The notes beneath the pieces were generated by a model. It did not search any database, was not told the origin of the DNA, and saw only the letters and a program-made list of their open reading frames with translations. This document shows, piece after piece, positions 41,919 to 50,123 of a stretch of 64,000 nt of DNA (position 1 is its first letter; each line of letters begins with the position of its first letter). This DNA is from an uncultured Christensenellaceae bacterium (GTDB taxonomy: Bacteria > Bacillota > Clostridia > Christensenellales > Borkfalkiaceae), in assembly GCA_910586655.1 (NCBI GenBank), contig CAJUIR010000006.1, positions 12,157 through 76,156 of the forward strand, written 5' to 3'. Made by a program: the position numbers and the translations under genes.

Positions 41919-44690
41919 TTATTCGGTTCGTAAAGCGATCACGGGGTCTTTTTTCGCGGCAGCCTGCGCAGGGATCAATCCCGATATCAAAGTCAACAGC
42001 ACGCTGACGCATACCATGATGAACGCCGTAAGCGGCGGAAGCGCGGCAATGCCCGCAATTCCCGCAAGCGAGAAGATGATCGCATTGATCACAAACGAAA
42101 GCAGATAAGTTACGACGACGCCGAACAGTCCTGCCGCAAGCCCGATTATAAACGTTTCGGCATTGAACAGATTGCGAATATCCTGCTTTCTCGCCCCGAG
42201 AGAACGCAATACGCCGATCTCTTTGATGCGCTCTACGACCGATACATATGTGATGATCCCGATCATGACCGAAGACACGATCAGCGAAATTGCGGTGAAC
42301 GCAACGAGAACGTAAGTGATGACGTCAAGCATGGTCTGCATCATCCCCATGAGCAAGCCGACCGTATCGGAATAAGTGATCTTATCGAGTTCGCCCAGCG
42401 TGACGCTCTGCGCAACGCCGTCTTCGTCCATATATTCGTAAACGCGGTTTCCGCTTTCGCACCAGTCGTTCCAGATATCGAGATATTCGAGCAATTCGTC
42501 TTTTCCGTCGAAATCCGACGCAAAGACGGAAATGGCGTTGGGGAAATCGTCGCCGCCCACGTGGCGAAGTACGGTGTCTTCCGAGGTGTAACTCACGCCC
42601 GATTGATCTTTGGAAGTATAGTAATGCGCGAGATTTTGCGCAGGCGGATTGAAATAGAACGTATATTCGCCCAAATCGGTATCCATCGTCTGGCTGTTTT
42701 CGTTGATAAACCGAACTAAATCGGAATGGATATTTTGCGCGATATACCGTTCAACCGTCGCCTCCGTCAAATTCAAGCCCGATGTAAGGCATCCGTAGGT
42801 CAATCCCTTCTTTAAACGCAAAATGCCCGTAACCGTGATCTTGATCCCCTCTTCGTCCGAAGCGTTCAGATCGTCGCGTTTGCCCTCATAAGTGTACGGA
42901 TAGGGATTTTCCATCGTCGGTGTGTTTTGACGATACACTTCGTTGTTGTAGTAAAGCACGTACTCTTTTCCGACGATCTCGTCGAACGGAATGGTCTGTT
43001 TGTCGAAATCGATGGAAGGTTCTTCGCCCTCTTTCTCCTCGAACAGCGAAATAAACGTCGGTTCATCCAACAATCCGAGTTGCGCAAGCGTTAAGTCGGA
43101 TACTTCGTTGTTGCTTCCCACAACAAGCACCGCTTCGCGTTCGTTGCGGGGGAAATGCCCTTCTCCGACGATTTCGTACTGGGAAAGTACATACTTCCCG
43201 TAAGATACGTCGGATAAATCGCCGCTCCCGGGCATCTTGGTAACAATATTGCCGAAATAATTCGCCATCGGCACGAGGGAGGAATATATGGGTTTATACG
43301 TCTGTAATTCGCTGATATAAAATTCTTTGAGGTTGGCAAGCGAACGGTAATCCGTTCTGATCTCGTCTCCCTCTTTTACGCCGCCTGTCTGAACGCTCGT
43401 AAACAAGTTATCGCTCAACGATACGCCGTATCCGTATTGAATGGCATGATACCATGCGGGATCCATCTTTTCGATATAATCGAGATAGGCGGGCGTAATA
43501 TTGTTCTTGACGGACATCTGATTGGCAAGCCCCGTCAGAAAAGAATCGATATACACTTTATCGCCCAACTGCGACATATCGGGCATATCCTTTTCGGAAG
43601 TAAACGAAGTCATGATCGACGCCATATCGTACGTGCTTTCGGTTACCTGCACGGGATAGTAGGAAAGCATATCTTCTTCCGTTCGCTTGATGTAACTGTT
43701 GAATCCGCTCGAAAGCGCAAGCACCAGACATACGCTGATGATCCCGATGCTCCCCGCAATGGAGGTGACTACGGTCCTGCCCTTTTTGGTCAGCAGATTC
43801 CGCGCGCTGAGCGCAAGAGAACTGAGAAAGTTCATGCGGGCGCGGAGTTGTTTCTCTTTTTTCTTTTTGGGCTTTTTTCCGTTCTGAACCGATTCTTCCG
43901 ATTCTTCCGAACCCTGCGTTTCATCGGTCGCGCGTTCCGTTTGAACGGAATCTTCTTTCGCGGTTTCCGCGGCATCCGTTTTCGCAACGGGCGACGCCGA
44001 TTCTTCGCTGCCGTCGTAAGGATTGGAATCGGATTCCATGAATCCGTCCTTGAACCGTACCAGACGGGAGGCATACCGTTCCGCGAGTTCGGGATTGTGG
44101 GTTACCATGATGACGAGGCGTTCCGCCGCGATCTCTTTAATGAGTTCCATGATCTGGACGCTCGTTTCCGAATCGAGCGCGCCCGTCGGTTCGTCCGCCA
44201 GCAGAATGTCGGGGTTATTGACAAGCGCGCGCGCAATAGCGACGCGCTGGCATTGTCCGCCCGAAAGTTGGTTGGGACGTTTATGTAATTCCTTCCCAAG
44301 TCCCACGCGCTCCAACGCCTGCGTTGCACGTTTTTTGCGCTCCTCGCGCCCTACGCCCGCAATGGTGAGCGCGATCTCCACGTTGCCGAGTACAGTTTGA
44401 TGGGGAATGAGGTTATAAGACTGAAAGATAAATCCGATGCGATGGTTGCGGTATACGTCCCAATCGCGGTCGGTAAAGTCTTTGGTAGACTTGCCCTGAA
44501 TGACCAAATCGCCCGAAGTATAGTGATCCAATCCGCCGATGATATTGAGCAGCGTCGTCTTTCCGCATCCGGACGGACCCAAAATACATACAAATTCGCT
44601 CTTGCGAAAATCGAGGCTGACGCCTTTTAACGCATGGACGTATTCGGAAGCAACTTTATAGTCTTTTTTGATATCCTTTAATTTTAACAT
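41919..44690 (-). CDS. ABC transporter, fused ATPase and FtsX-type permease (MacB-like)
   Basis: 923 residues. The N-terminal ATPase (1-220) has Walker A LGPSGCGKTTLL near 36, signature LSGGQCQRVAIARAL near 142, and Walker B ILLADEPTGALDS near 162. A charged, low-complexity linker follows (residues 215-290, Glu/Ser/Lys-rich). Then come helix 1 near 305, a long extracellular domain (about 330-770), and the FtsX core with three helices at the C-terminus, including the ERIKEIGVLRSLGARKQDI coupling segment near 810. Exporter of the MacB/LolCDE type; substrate unknown (antimicrobial peptides or envelope components are common). It is 37 nt downstream of a MarR regulator, which probably controls it. 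Confidence 0.93.
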   Translation of the reverse strand: MLKLKDIKKDYKVASEYVHALKGVSLDFRKSEFVCILGPSGCGKTTLLNIIGGLDHYTSGDLVIQGKSTKDFTDRDWDVYRNHRIGFIFQSYNLIPHQTVLGNVEIALTIAGVGREERKKRATQALERVGLGKELHKRPNQLSGGQCQRVAIARALVNNPDILLADEPTGALDSETSVQIMELIKEIAAERLVIMVTHNPELAERYASRLVRFKDGFMESDSNPYDGSEESASPVAKTDAAETAKEDSVQTERATDETQGSEESEESVQNGKKPKKKKEKQLRARMNFLSSLALSARNLLTKKGRTVVTSIAGSIGIISVCLVLALSSGFNSYIKRTEEDMLSYYPVQVTESTYDMASIMTSFTSEKDMPDMSQLGDKVYIDSFLTGLANQMSVKNNITPAYLDYIEKMDPAWYHAIQYGYGVSLSDNLFTSVQTGGVKEGDEIRTDYRSLANLKEFYISELQTYKPIYSSLVPMANYFGNIVTKMPGSGDLSDVSYGKYVLSQYEIVGEGHFPRNEREAVLVVGSNNEVSDLTLAQLGLLDEPTFISLFEEKEGEEPSIDFDKQTIPFDEIVGKEYVLYYNNEVYRQNTPTMENPYPYTYEGKRDDLNASDEEGIKITVTGILRLKKGLTYGCLTSGLNLTEATVERYIAQNIHSDLVRFINENSQTMDTDLGEYTFYFNPPAQNLAHYYTSKDQSGVSYTSEDTVLRHVGGDDFPNAISVFASDFDGKDELLEYLDIWNDWCESGNRVYEYMDEDGVAQSVTLGELDKITYSDTVGLLMGMMQTMLDVITYVLVAFTAISLIVSSVMIGIITYVSVVERIKEIGVLRSLGARKQDIRNLFNAETFIIGLAAGLFGVVVTYLLSFVINAIIFSLAGIAGIAALPPLTAFIMVCVSVLLTLISGLIPAQAAAKKDPVIALRTE

Positions 44691-44727
44691 GCTTTCTCCT
44701 GCTTTCTCCTGAGGATCTCTGCCGTTT

Positions 44728-45204
44728 TTATTTATTTTTAGATTGACCCGATCGTTCGATCGTTTCGCGCTTCAAATTTTCATACACTTCGGAAAGTTCT
44801 CTGCATTCGGAAAGAAAAGACTCCCATTTCTCCTTTCCGTAAGCGGAGATGATTTTCGAAATATACTCGTTCGCCTGCTTGCATTGTTCTTCGTATACGC
44901 CGAGCGTCCGTTCGGAAAGTTGAACGTATGCGATTTTCTTATTGTCGGGCGAAAACGCGCGTTTGATCACGCCCTCCTTTTCCATCTTGTTCACGATCTG
45001 CGAAACGGCGGAGCGCGTTACGCCGATGCGGCGCGCAAGTTCGGAGGAAATGATTTGGTTTCCCCTTTCGTTTTCCGTTACGATTTCCCGCAAAATCCGA
45101 AATTCCGTTTTCGAAAATTTTGCCGTTGCCGCAAACAAATCGAGATTTTCGATTTTTCGCAGGATCTGCATGAACTGCGTCAAATATTCGTTCGTCTCTT
45201 TCAT
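44728..45204 (-). CDS. MarR-family transcriptional regulator
   Basis: 158 residues. Winged helix: FSKTEFRILREIVTENERGN near 29-48, recognition region ELARRIGVTRSAVSQIVNKMEKEGVIKRAFSPDNKKIAYV near 55-95 (wing with D/R/K), and long flanking helices for dimerisation. It is first gene of the operon with the ABC exporter and probably autoregulates through the inverted repeat around its transcription start (45223-45240). The ligand is not known. Weak ribosome site (ACAGGT). Confidence 0.92.
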   Translation of the reverse strand: MKETNEYLTQFMQILRKIENLDLFAATAKFSKTEFRILREIVTENERGNQIISSELARRIGVTRSAVSQIVNKMEKEGVIKRAFSPDNKKIAYVQLSERTLGVYEEQCKQANEYISKIISAYGKEKWESFLSECRELSEVYENLKRETIERSGQSKNK

Positions 45205-45222
45205 ACCTGTTTCTCGTTATGT

Positions 45223-45271
45223 ATTATTCTAAACAATAATTATTATATACAAAAGACGGCTTGACTGTCAA
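45223..45271 (-). promoter_or_regulatory. MarR promoter and probable operator
   Basis: -35 TTGACA (45266-45271), 18 nt, -10 TATAAT (45242-45247). Immediately downstream lies an inverted repeat, ATTATT-CTAAAC-AATAAT (45223-45240), covering the expected transcription start; a typical MarR site. Further right, 45287-45311 has an 11-bp tandem repeat of CGATAAATTCA type. Confidence 0.65.
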
Positions 45272-45369
45272 CTTCAAAACCGCCTGAAATGATAAATTCA
45301 CGATAAATTCACAAAGCATACGTTTCCGCCTGACTCTGCACTTTCGCACCGTTATTTAAAGCAATGCCG

Positions 45370-46431
45370 TCATTCTTCCGTTTCGTCCACGTCCTCCGGC
45401 GCTTCGGGCTCGGGAATAAAGGGATTCAACGGTGAGGTAACGGGCGTCAGATCGTATTTATCGTCGATATCGCCCACCAGTTCTTCCACCATATCCTCGC
45501 GCGTGATCAACCCCAAAGAGTTGCCCGAAGGCCCCACGATCACCATATGTTCCCGCATTCCCTGCATCTTTTTCATGAGTTCTGCAACCTTTACGTCGGG
45601 CATGGTTCTGGAAACGGGTCGGACGATATTCATGAAGTCCCGCCGCCCCGCAAGCATATTTTCGTAGAAATCGGCGCGATACAGAATTCCGATAATGTTG
45701 GGCTTGGTGCCCTTGTAAACGGGGATCCGCGAAAAATTGGTTTCTCTGAAAATTTTATAGACGGAACGCACGTCTTCCCGCGCCTCCGTCATGACAACGC
45801 GATCGAGCGGGATCATGCAGGATCCGACGTGCAAGTCGTTATACCGCAGCGTTTTCGTGATCAGATCCTGCTCCGTTTCGTCCAGAACGCCTTCCTCGTG
45901 AATATCCGATACGAGCATTTTAAATTCCTGCTCGGTATATTTGGGTTTCTTTTTGTTGAAACCGAAAATTAAAAACACCAGTTTTTTCCACACGCCGAAC
46001 AACAAATTGAGCGGTAAAAACAGATAAGTACACAAGACCAGCGGAAACGCCATGATGCAGGCAAACGATTCGGGCGTTTCCCGCGCAAGCGTTTTGGGCG
46101 TGATCTCACTGAAAATCACGAGTACGATGGTAAGTACGACGGTAGAAATCGTCGGTCCCAACTCACCGCCCAAAAGGTCAACAAAAATCACGGTGGAAAT
46201 GGTTGCCGCCGCGATGTTGACGATATTATTTCCGATGAGAAGCGTCGTAAGTACTTTATTGTAGTCCTCACTCAACTTTAAAGCAAGCCGCGCAGTGCGC
46301 TTTTTCTCCGCCAAAGCGCGCATCCGCACCGTACTGAAACTCGTATAAGCCGTTTCGGTTGCACTGAAGAACCCCGACAATACGATGAGCACAATTAGCG
46401 CAATCAACAGTCCTATGGTAGTACTGTCCAT
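45370..46431 (-). CDS. CNNM/CBS-pair membrane protein (hemolysin C / CorB family)
   Basis: 353 residues. A DUF21 membrane domain with about four helices (1-160, starting LIALIVLIVLSGFFSATETAYTS), then a pair of CBS domains (about 205-330) with IPLDRVVMT and FREFSRIPVYKGT-like NFSRIPVYKGTKPN. It ends in an acidic tail (EPEAPEDVDETEE). The C-terminal CorC_HlyC domain common in the family is missing, so it is a short form. Probably Mg2+ or other cation transport or its control. AGGAGG is 13 nt upstream. It follows the unknown Cys-containing gene by 26 nt. Confidence 0.88.
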   Translation of the reverse strand: MDSTTIGLLIALIVLIVLSGFFSATETAYTSFSTVRMRALAEKKRTARLALKLSEDYNKVLTTLLIGNNIVNIAAATISTVIFVDLLGGELGPTISTVVLTIVLVIFSEITPKTLARETPESFACIMAFPLVLCTYLFLPLNLLFGVWKKLVFLIFGFNKKKPKYTEQEFKMLVSDIHEEGVLDETEQDLITKTLRYNDLHVGSCMIPLDRVVMTEAREDVRSVYKIFRETNFSRIPVYKGTKPNIIGILYRADFYENMLAGRRDFMNIVRPVSRTMPDVKVAELMKKMQGMREHMVIVGPSGNSLGLITREDMVEELVGDIDDKYDLTPVTSPLNPFIPEPEAPEDVDETEE

Positions 46432-46457
46432 AATGCGAAAAAACGATCCTCCTTAAT

Positions 46458-47024
46458 TTATGAATTATATTTTCGTTTCCGCGTGATGACAAACAGCGGA
46501 ACGCTTTCTCCGTGATCTCTGCCGCGTCCGATTGCGGCGGGTTTTTCCTGTTCCTCGGGCGTATCCAGCATCGCGGAAATTTTCATCAATTCCTGCGTAC
46601 GCTCTTCCGAAAGCGCGTTCATTTTGTATTCGGACAGAATATGCGCGATCGTTTCGACCATCTCTTCTTTGGGCTCTTTCTCTTCTTCCGAAACTTGGTT
46701 CGAGCCGTAACGTTTTACGCCGACGGGCGCGGGCGCGGATTTTGCCTGCGCCTTAGGCGCAGTCTCCGTCCGCTCTTGCGCGGGATCCGCTTTTTTCATC
46801 TCGGATTCGTCGAGAGGCGGTTCGGGAAGCAGGTAAGAAGGAATTTTACGGCTGCCGCGTTGCAAGACGTTTTCAAGACGTTCGTGCGCTTTTGCGCAGC
46901 GATACTCGTCTTTACTGAAACAATACAGACAGCGCGCATATTTTTTGCACATGTCGCAGCCAAGCGCTTTTTCCGCTTTCTCTTTTTCCTGTACCAGATA
47001 CAAGTCTAATTCTTGCGTCGTCAT
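46458..47024 (-). CDS. Unknown protein with N-terminal Cys cluster
   Basis: 188 residues. The N-terminal 55 residues hold CDMCKKYARCLYCFSKDEYRC, five Cys in a zinc-knuckle-like spacing. The centre (75-135) is Pro/Ala/Glu/Lys-rich and likely disordered. A helical stretch EEMVETIAHILSEYKMNALS follows near 118, then a basic end (TRKRKYNS). No membrane segment. I do not recognise the family. It is co-transcribed with the CBS-pair protein, from a TTGTAA/TATAAT promoter (47060-47088). GGAAGGTGAAAC precedes the ATG. Confidence 0.7.
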   Translation of the reverse strand: MTTQELDLYLVQEKEKAEKALGCDMCKKYARCLYCFSKDEYRCAKAHERLENVLQRGSRKIPSYLLPEPPLDESEMKKADPAQERTETAPKAQAKSAPAPVGVKRYGSNQVSEEEKEPKEEMVETIAHILSEYKMNALSEERTQELMKISAMLDTPEEQEKPAAIGRGRDHGESVPLFVITRKRKYNS

Positions 47025-47059
47025 GTTTCACCTTCCGTAAAAGTCCGTAAGATATTTTT

Positions 47060-47088
47060 ATTATACTCGAAAAAAAGTTATTTTACAA
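47060..47088 (-). promoter_or_regulatory. Promoter of the 46458-47024 gene
   Basis: -35 TTGTAA (47083-47088), 17 nt, -10 TATAAT (47060-47065). Confidence 0.65.
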
Positions 47089-47191
47089 GTGTTCCGCGGA
47101 AAATATTTCAAAACGTTCACAATTTTTTGATCCTTCGGTTTTTTGTTTCGCCTATCCCCCCAAACTTTTTCCTTATTTATAATAAAAGCGG

Positions 47192-47220
47192 TTGATTTTT
47201 TTCAAGCGATTGTTTATAAT
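47192..47220 (+). promoter_or_regulatory. Promoter of the rnf operon, abutting its first start codon
   Basis: -35 TTGATT (47192-47197), 17 nt, -10 TATAAT (47215-47220), then six bases to the GTG at 47227. No ribosome site is possible in that gap. Confidence 0.75.
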
Positions 47221-47226
47221 AAAACG

Positions 47227-49086
47227 GTGAAAAAAAAGGGAAAATCGATCGGTGCAAAAAAAATTACGATACTTGCGCTGTTGACGGGACTGGGGCTGAT
47301 CGCGTTCTTGATCGAAGCCCTCATTCCCGTGCTTCCCGTTCCCGGGGCGAAACTGGGGATCTCCAATATTTTTTCTCTGTTCGCCCTCGTCATGTACGGT
47401 CTGCCGGAGGCGCTGATGGTCGTCGTCGCGCGGACGGTTCTGGGAAGCATTTTTGCGGGAAACCTTTCTCTTTTGCTTTACAGTTTAACAGCCGGCGTCG
47501 TAAGCGTCTGCGTTTCGCGCCTGCTTCTTTTGCTGTTCCCGCGCATCAGTATTCTTTCCGTCAGCGTAACGTCTGCCCTCGTACATAATCTCGTGCAACT
47601 GCTCGTGTACTGCGGATTGACGCAGACGATGCTTTTAATGTCCTATGCGCCTTATTTGTGCCTGATGGGTACGGGCGCGGGGATCGTCGTGGGACTGGCA
47701 GTCGTATTTACCGTAAAAGCCGTACCCCTTTCCGTGTTCCATAAGATCGGGGTTGGAAATAAAGAAAATTCAGAAACCGGAGGAAACAAATTGAAAGCGA
47801 AAAACGGAAAACTTTTCTTCCGCGGCGTTCACATTCGCGGCAGAAAAGAACTCTCGGAAAGCAATCCTATCGAACCGCTGAACGGTTCGTGGGAAGTTGC
47901 CATTCCCGTGAGTCAGCACATCGGCGCGCCCGCCGAGCCTGTCGCGGAAGTCGGACAAACTGTCAAACGCGGTCAACTGATCGCAAAAAGCGCAGGCCGG
48001 ATTTCCGCGAACGTGCATGCAAGCATTGCGGGCACGGTCAAAGAAATTGCGGAGCGCTGCGACGGTCGGGGTGTAAAGGGCGTTCACATCGTGATCGCGC
48101 CGAGCGAAAAACAGGAAACGGACTATCTTCCTCCCCTAACGGAACTTACGGGCGAACAGATCGCAAAGCGCGTAGAGGAAGCGGGCATCGTCGGTATGGG
48201 CGGCGCGGGCTTCCCGACGCACGTCAAACTTGCGCCCCAAAGCGCGGTGGACACGCTCATCCTCAACGGCGCGGAATGCGAACCCTATCTTACCTGCGAC
48301 GACCGACTCATGCAGGAACAGCGCGATAAGATCGTGCGCGGCGCATTCTATCTTGCCAAGGCGCTCGGCGTAAACCAAGTGATGATCGGCATCGAAAAGA
48401 ACAAACCGCAGGCGATCGCATTGTTTGAAAAAACCGATCTCCAAGTGATCGCGCTCAAAAAGCAGTACCCCATGGGTTCGGAAAAACACCTCATTTACTG
48501 CTGTACGGGCAGAAAAGTGCCGCTCGGAAAACTTCCCGCAGACGCAGGCGTCGTGGTGCAAAACGTAGCGACCGCGTACAGCGTATGCGAAGCCGTGGAA
48601 GATGGCAAACCGCTGATCGAACGCGTCGTCACCGTATCGGGAAGCGGCGTGGAACAACCGAAAAATCTGCTCTGCCCCGTCGGCGCGCCCCTTTCCGCAC
48701 TCATCGAGCAATGCGGCGGCGTAAAAGAAAACGCTGTGAAATACGTCGCGGGAGGACCCATGACGGGTACGGCATTGACGGGAGCGGACGCAGTCGTGAC
48801 CAAAACGACTTCGGGATTCCTCTTCCTCACGGCAAAGGAAACGTGCAATGCAGAACCGACTCCCTGCATCAACTGCGGAAAATGCGCCGAAGTCTGCCCT
48901 ATGAAACTCATGCCCATGCAGATCGAATTTTACGCGGCAAACAAAGATTACGAAAACGCGAATAAACGCGGCGGCGCGCTCGCCTGCATCGGCTGCGGCG
49001 CATGCGGATATATCTGTCCTGCCCGCCGCCCGTTGGCACAGGCGATCAAAACGACAAAAGCCGAACTCGGGAGGAAAAAATCATGA
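47227..49086 (+). CDS. rnfC: Gx-transporter-domain / RnfC fusion protein
   Basis: One open frame of 619 residues from GTG. Residues 1-188 are a membrane domain of the heptaprenyl-diphosphate-synthase-component-I/Gx transporter family (LPVPGAKLGISNIFSLFALV, LPEALMVVVARTVLGSIFAG). Residues about 189-619 are RnfC: a barrel-sandwich start (KLFFRGVHIRGRKELSESNP), the NADH/FMN site GIVGMGGAGFPTHVKL near 320, and two 4Fe-4S motifs, CINCGKCAEVCP and CIGCGACGYICP. No stop separates them, yet a strong ribosome site (GGAGGAAACAAA) precedes an in-frame TTG at 47791 that fits the normal RnfC start. So free RnfC (431 residues) may also be made. First gene of rnfCDGEAB. Confidence 0.88.
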   Translation: MKKKGKSIGAKKITILALLTGLGLIAFLIEALIPVLPVPGAKLGISNIFSLFALVMYGLPEALMVVVARTVLGSIFAGNLSLLLYSLTAGVVSVCVSRLLLLLFPRISILSVSVTSALVHNLVQLLVYCGLTQTMLLMSYAPYLCLMGTGAGIVVGLAVVFTVKAVPLSVFHKIGVGNKENSETGGNKLKAKNGKLFFRGVHIRGRKELSESNPIEPLNGSWEVAIPVSQHIGAPAEPVAEVGQTVKRGQLIAKSAGRISANVHASIAGTVKEIAERCDGRGVKGVHIVIAPSEKQETDYLPPLTELTGEQIAKRVEEAGIVGMGGAGFPTHVKLAPQSAVDTLILNGAECEPYLTCDDRLMQEQRDKIVRGAFYLAKALGVNQVMIGIEKNKPQAIALFEKTDLQVIALKKQYPMGSEKHLIYCCTGRKVPLGKLPADAGVVVQNVATAYSVCEAVEDGKPLIERVVTVSGSGVEQPKNLLCPVGAPLSALIEQCGGVKENAVKYVAGGPMTGTALTGADAVVTKTTSGFLFLTAKETCNAEPTPCINCGKCAEVCPMKLMPMQIEFYAANKDYENANKRGGALACIGCGACGYICPARRPLAQAIKTTKAELGRKKS

Positions 49087-50123
49087 GTCACATTCAAGTT
49101 TCCCCTACGCCGCACGTCAAAACGCGCCGCACGACAAAGCATATCATGCTCGACGTGCTGATCGCGCTCGTTCCCGCAACGGCGGCGAGCATCGTTTATT
49201 TCGGCTGGCAGGCGGCGGTGATGATCCTGATCGCGCTTGCTTCGGCATTCCTCACGGAATTCGTTTACTACATCATTCAGAATAAAATCTGGAGAAGTCC
49301 CAAAGAAACCTGTTTGAAATTCTTCAGACAATTCGACTTCACTACGCTGGTCACTGGATTACTGCTCGCGCTGTGCATGCCCGCCAATATCAACGGCTGG
49401 TATATGCCGATATTGGGCAGTATCTTCGCGATTGCGGCGGTAAAAATGCTGTTCGGCGGCACGGGAAAAAACATCGTAAACCCTGCGTTGGCGGGAAGAG
49501 TTTTCCTGTTCATCTCCTTTACGTTGATGACGACAGCGGTTGCCTGCAACTTTGAAGCGATCAACGGCGGCGGCGCGGTACTGGAAACGGGCGCGACGCA
49601 ACTGGGCGGCAATATCCTGCAAGGAAAAGAAAGCATCAACTTGCTCGATCTGTTCCTGGGTACGGGGTTAGCCACCACTGCAATGGGCGAAACCTGTAAA
49701 ATCGCGTTGCTTGTCGGCGGAATTTATCTTTGCGTGCGCGGCGTGATCAAATGGTATCTCCCCCTCATCTATATCGTGGTGGAAGGATTGTTTGCAGCAG
49801 CGCTCGACTGGAACATCAATTCGTTCCTTCCCTCGATTCTTTCGGGCGGTCTGATTCTGGGCGCGATCTTTATGGCGACCGATTACGTTACTTCGCCCAA
49901 GAGCCGGATCGGAAATATCATTTATTTCGTGCTCCTCGGCCTTTTAACAGCGGGACTGAGAAAAGCGACGGGCATGGAAGTGGTTTCATTCTGTATCCTT
50001 CTGATGAACTTTATTGTATTCCTCATCGATATGTTCCTGCCGCTTCTTCCGTTCGGTTTTCAACGGAAAAAGAAAGAAAAGAAACCCGAAGCGGAAAAAC
50101 CCGCAAAGGAGGAACGTGTATGA
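49083..50123 (+). CDS. rnfD: Rnf complex subunit D
   Basis: 346 residues; NqrB/RnfD membrane subunit with about ten helices, carrying a covalent FMN. It starts SHIQVSPTPHVKTRRTTKHIM, the usual RnfD opening. The FMN-Thr region is ATDYVTSPKSRIG near 260-272 (SPKS following the TD.T motif). GGTGKNIVNPALAGRVFL near 127 is conserved. It ends in a Lys-rich tail. The start overlaps the rnfC stop (ATGA) and an upstream in-frame ATG (49002) lies inside rnfC. It contributes to Na+ or H+ pumping. Confidence 0.95.
   Translation: MSHIQVSPTPHVKTRRTTKHIMLDVLIALVPATAASIVYFGWQAAVMILIALASAFLTEFVYYIIQNKIWRSPKETCLKFFRQFDFTTLVTGLLLALCMPANINGWYMPILGSIFAIAAVKMLFGGTGKNIVNPALAGRVFLFISFTLMTTAVACNFEAINGGGAVLETGATQLGGNILQGKESINLLDLFLGTGLATTAMGETCKIALLVGGIYLCVRGVIKWYLPLIYIVVEGLFAAALDWNINSFLPSILSGGLILGAIFMATDYVTSPKSRIGNIIYFVLLGLLTAGLRKATGMEVVSFCILLMNFIVFLIDMFLPLLPFGFQRKKKEKKPEAEKPAKEERV

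Noticed and set aside
47143..47226. Upstream ATG extending the Gx-RnfC fusion
   Set aside because: The extension lies over the promoter, and residues such as MFRLSPQTFS do not match the family; GTG at 47227 fits better.
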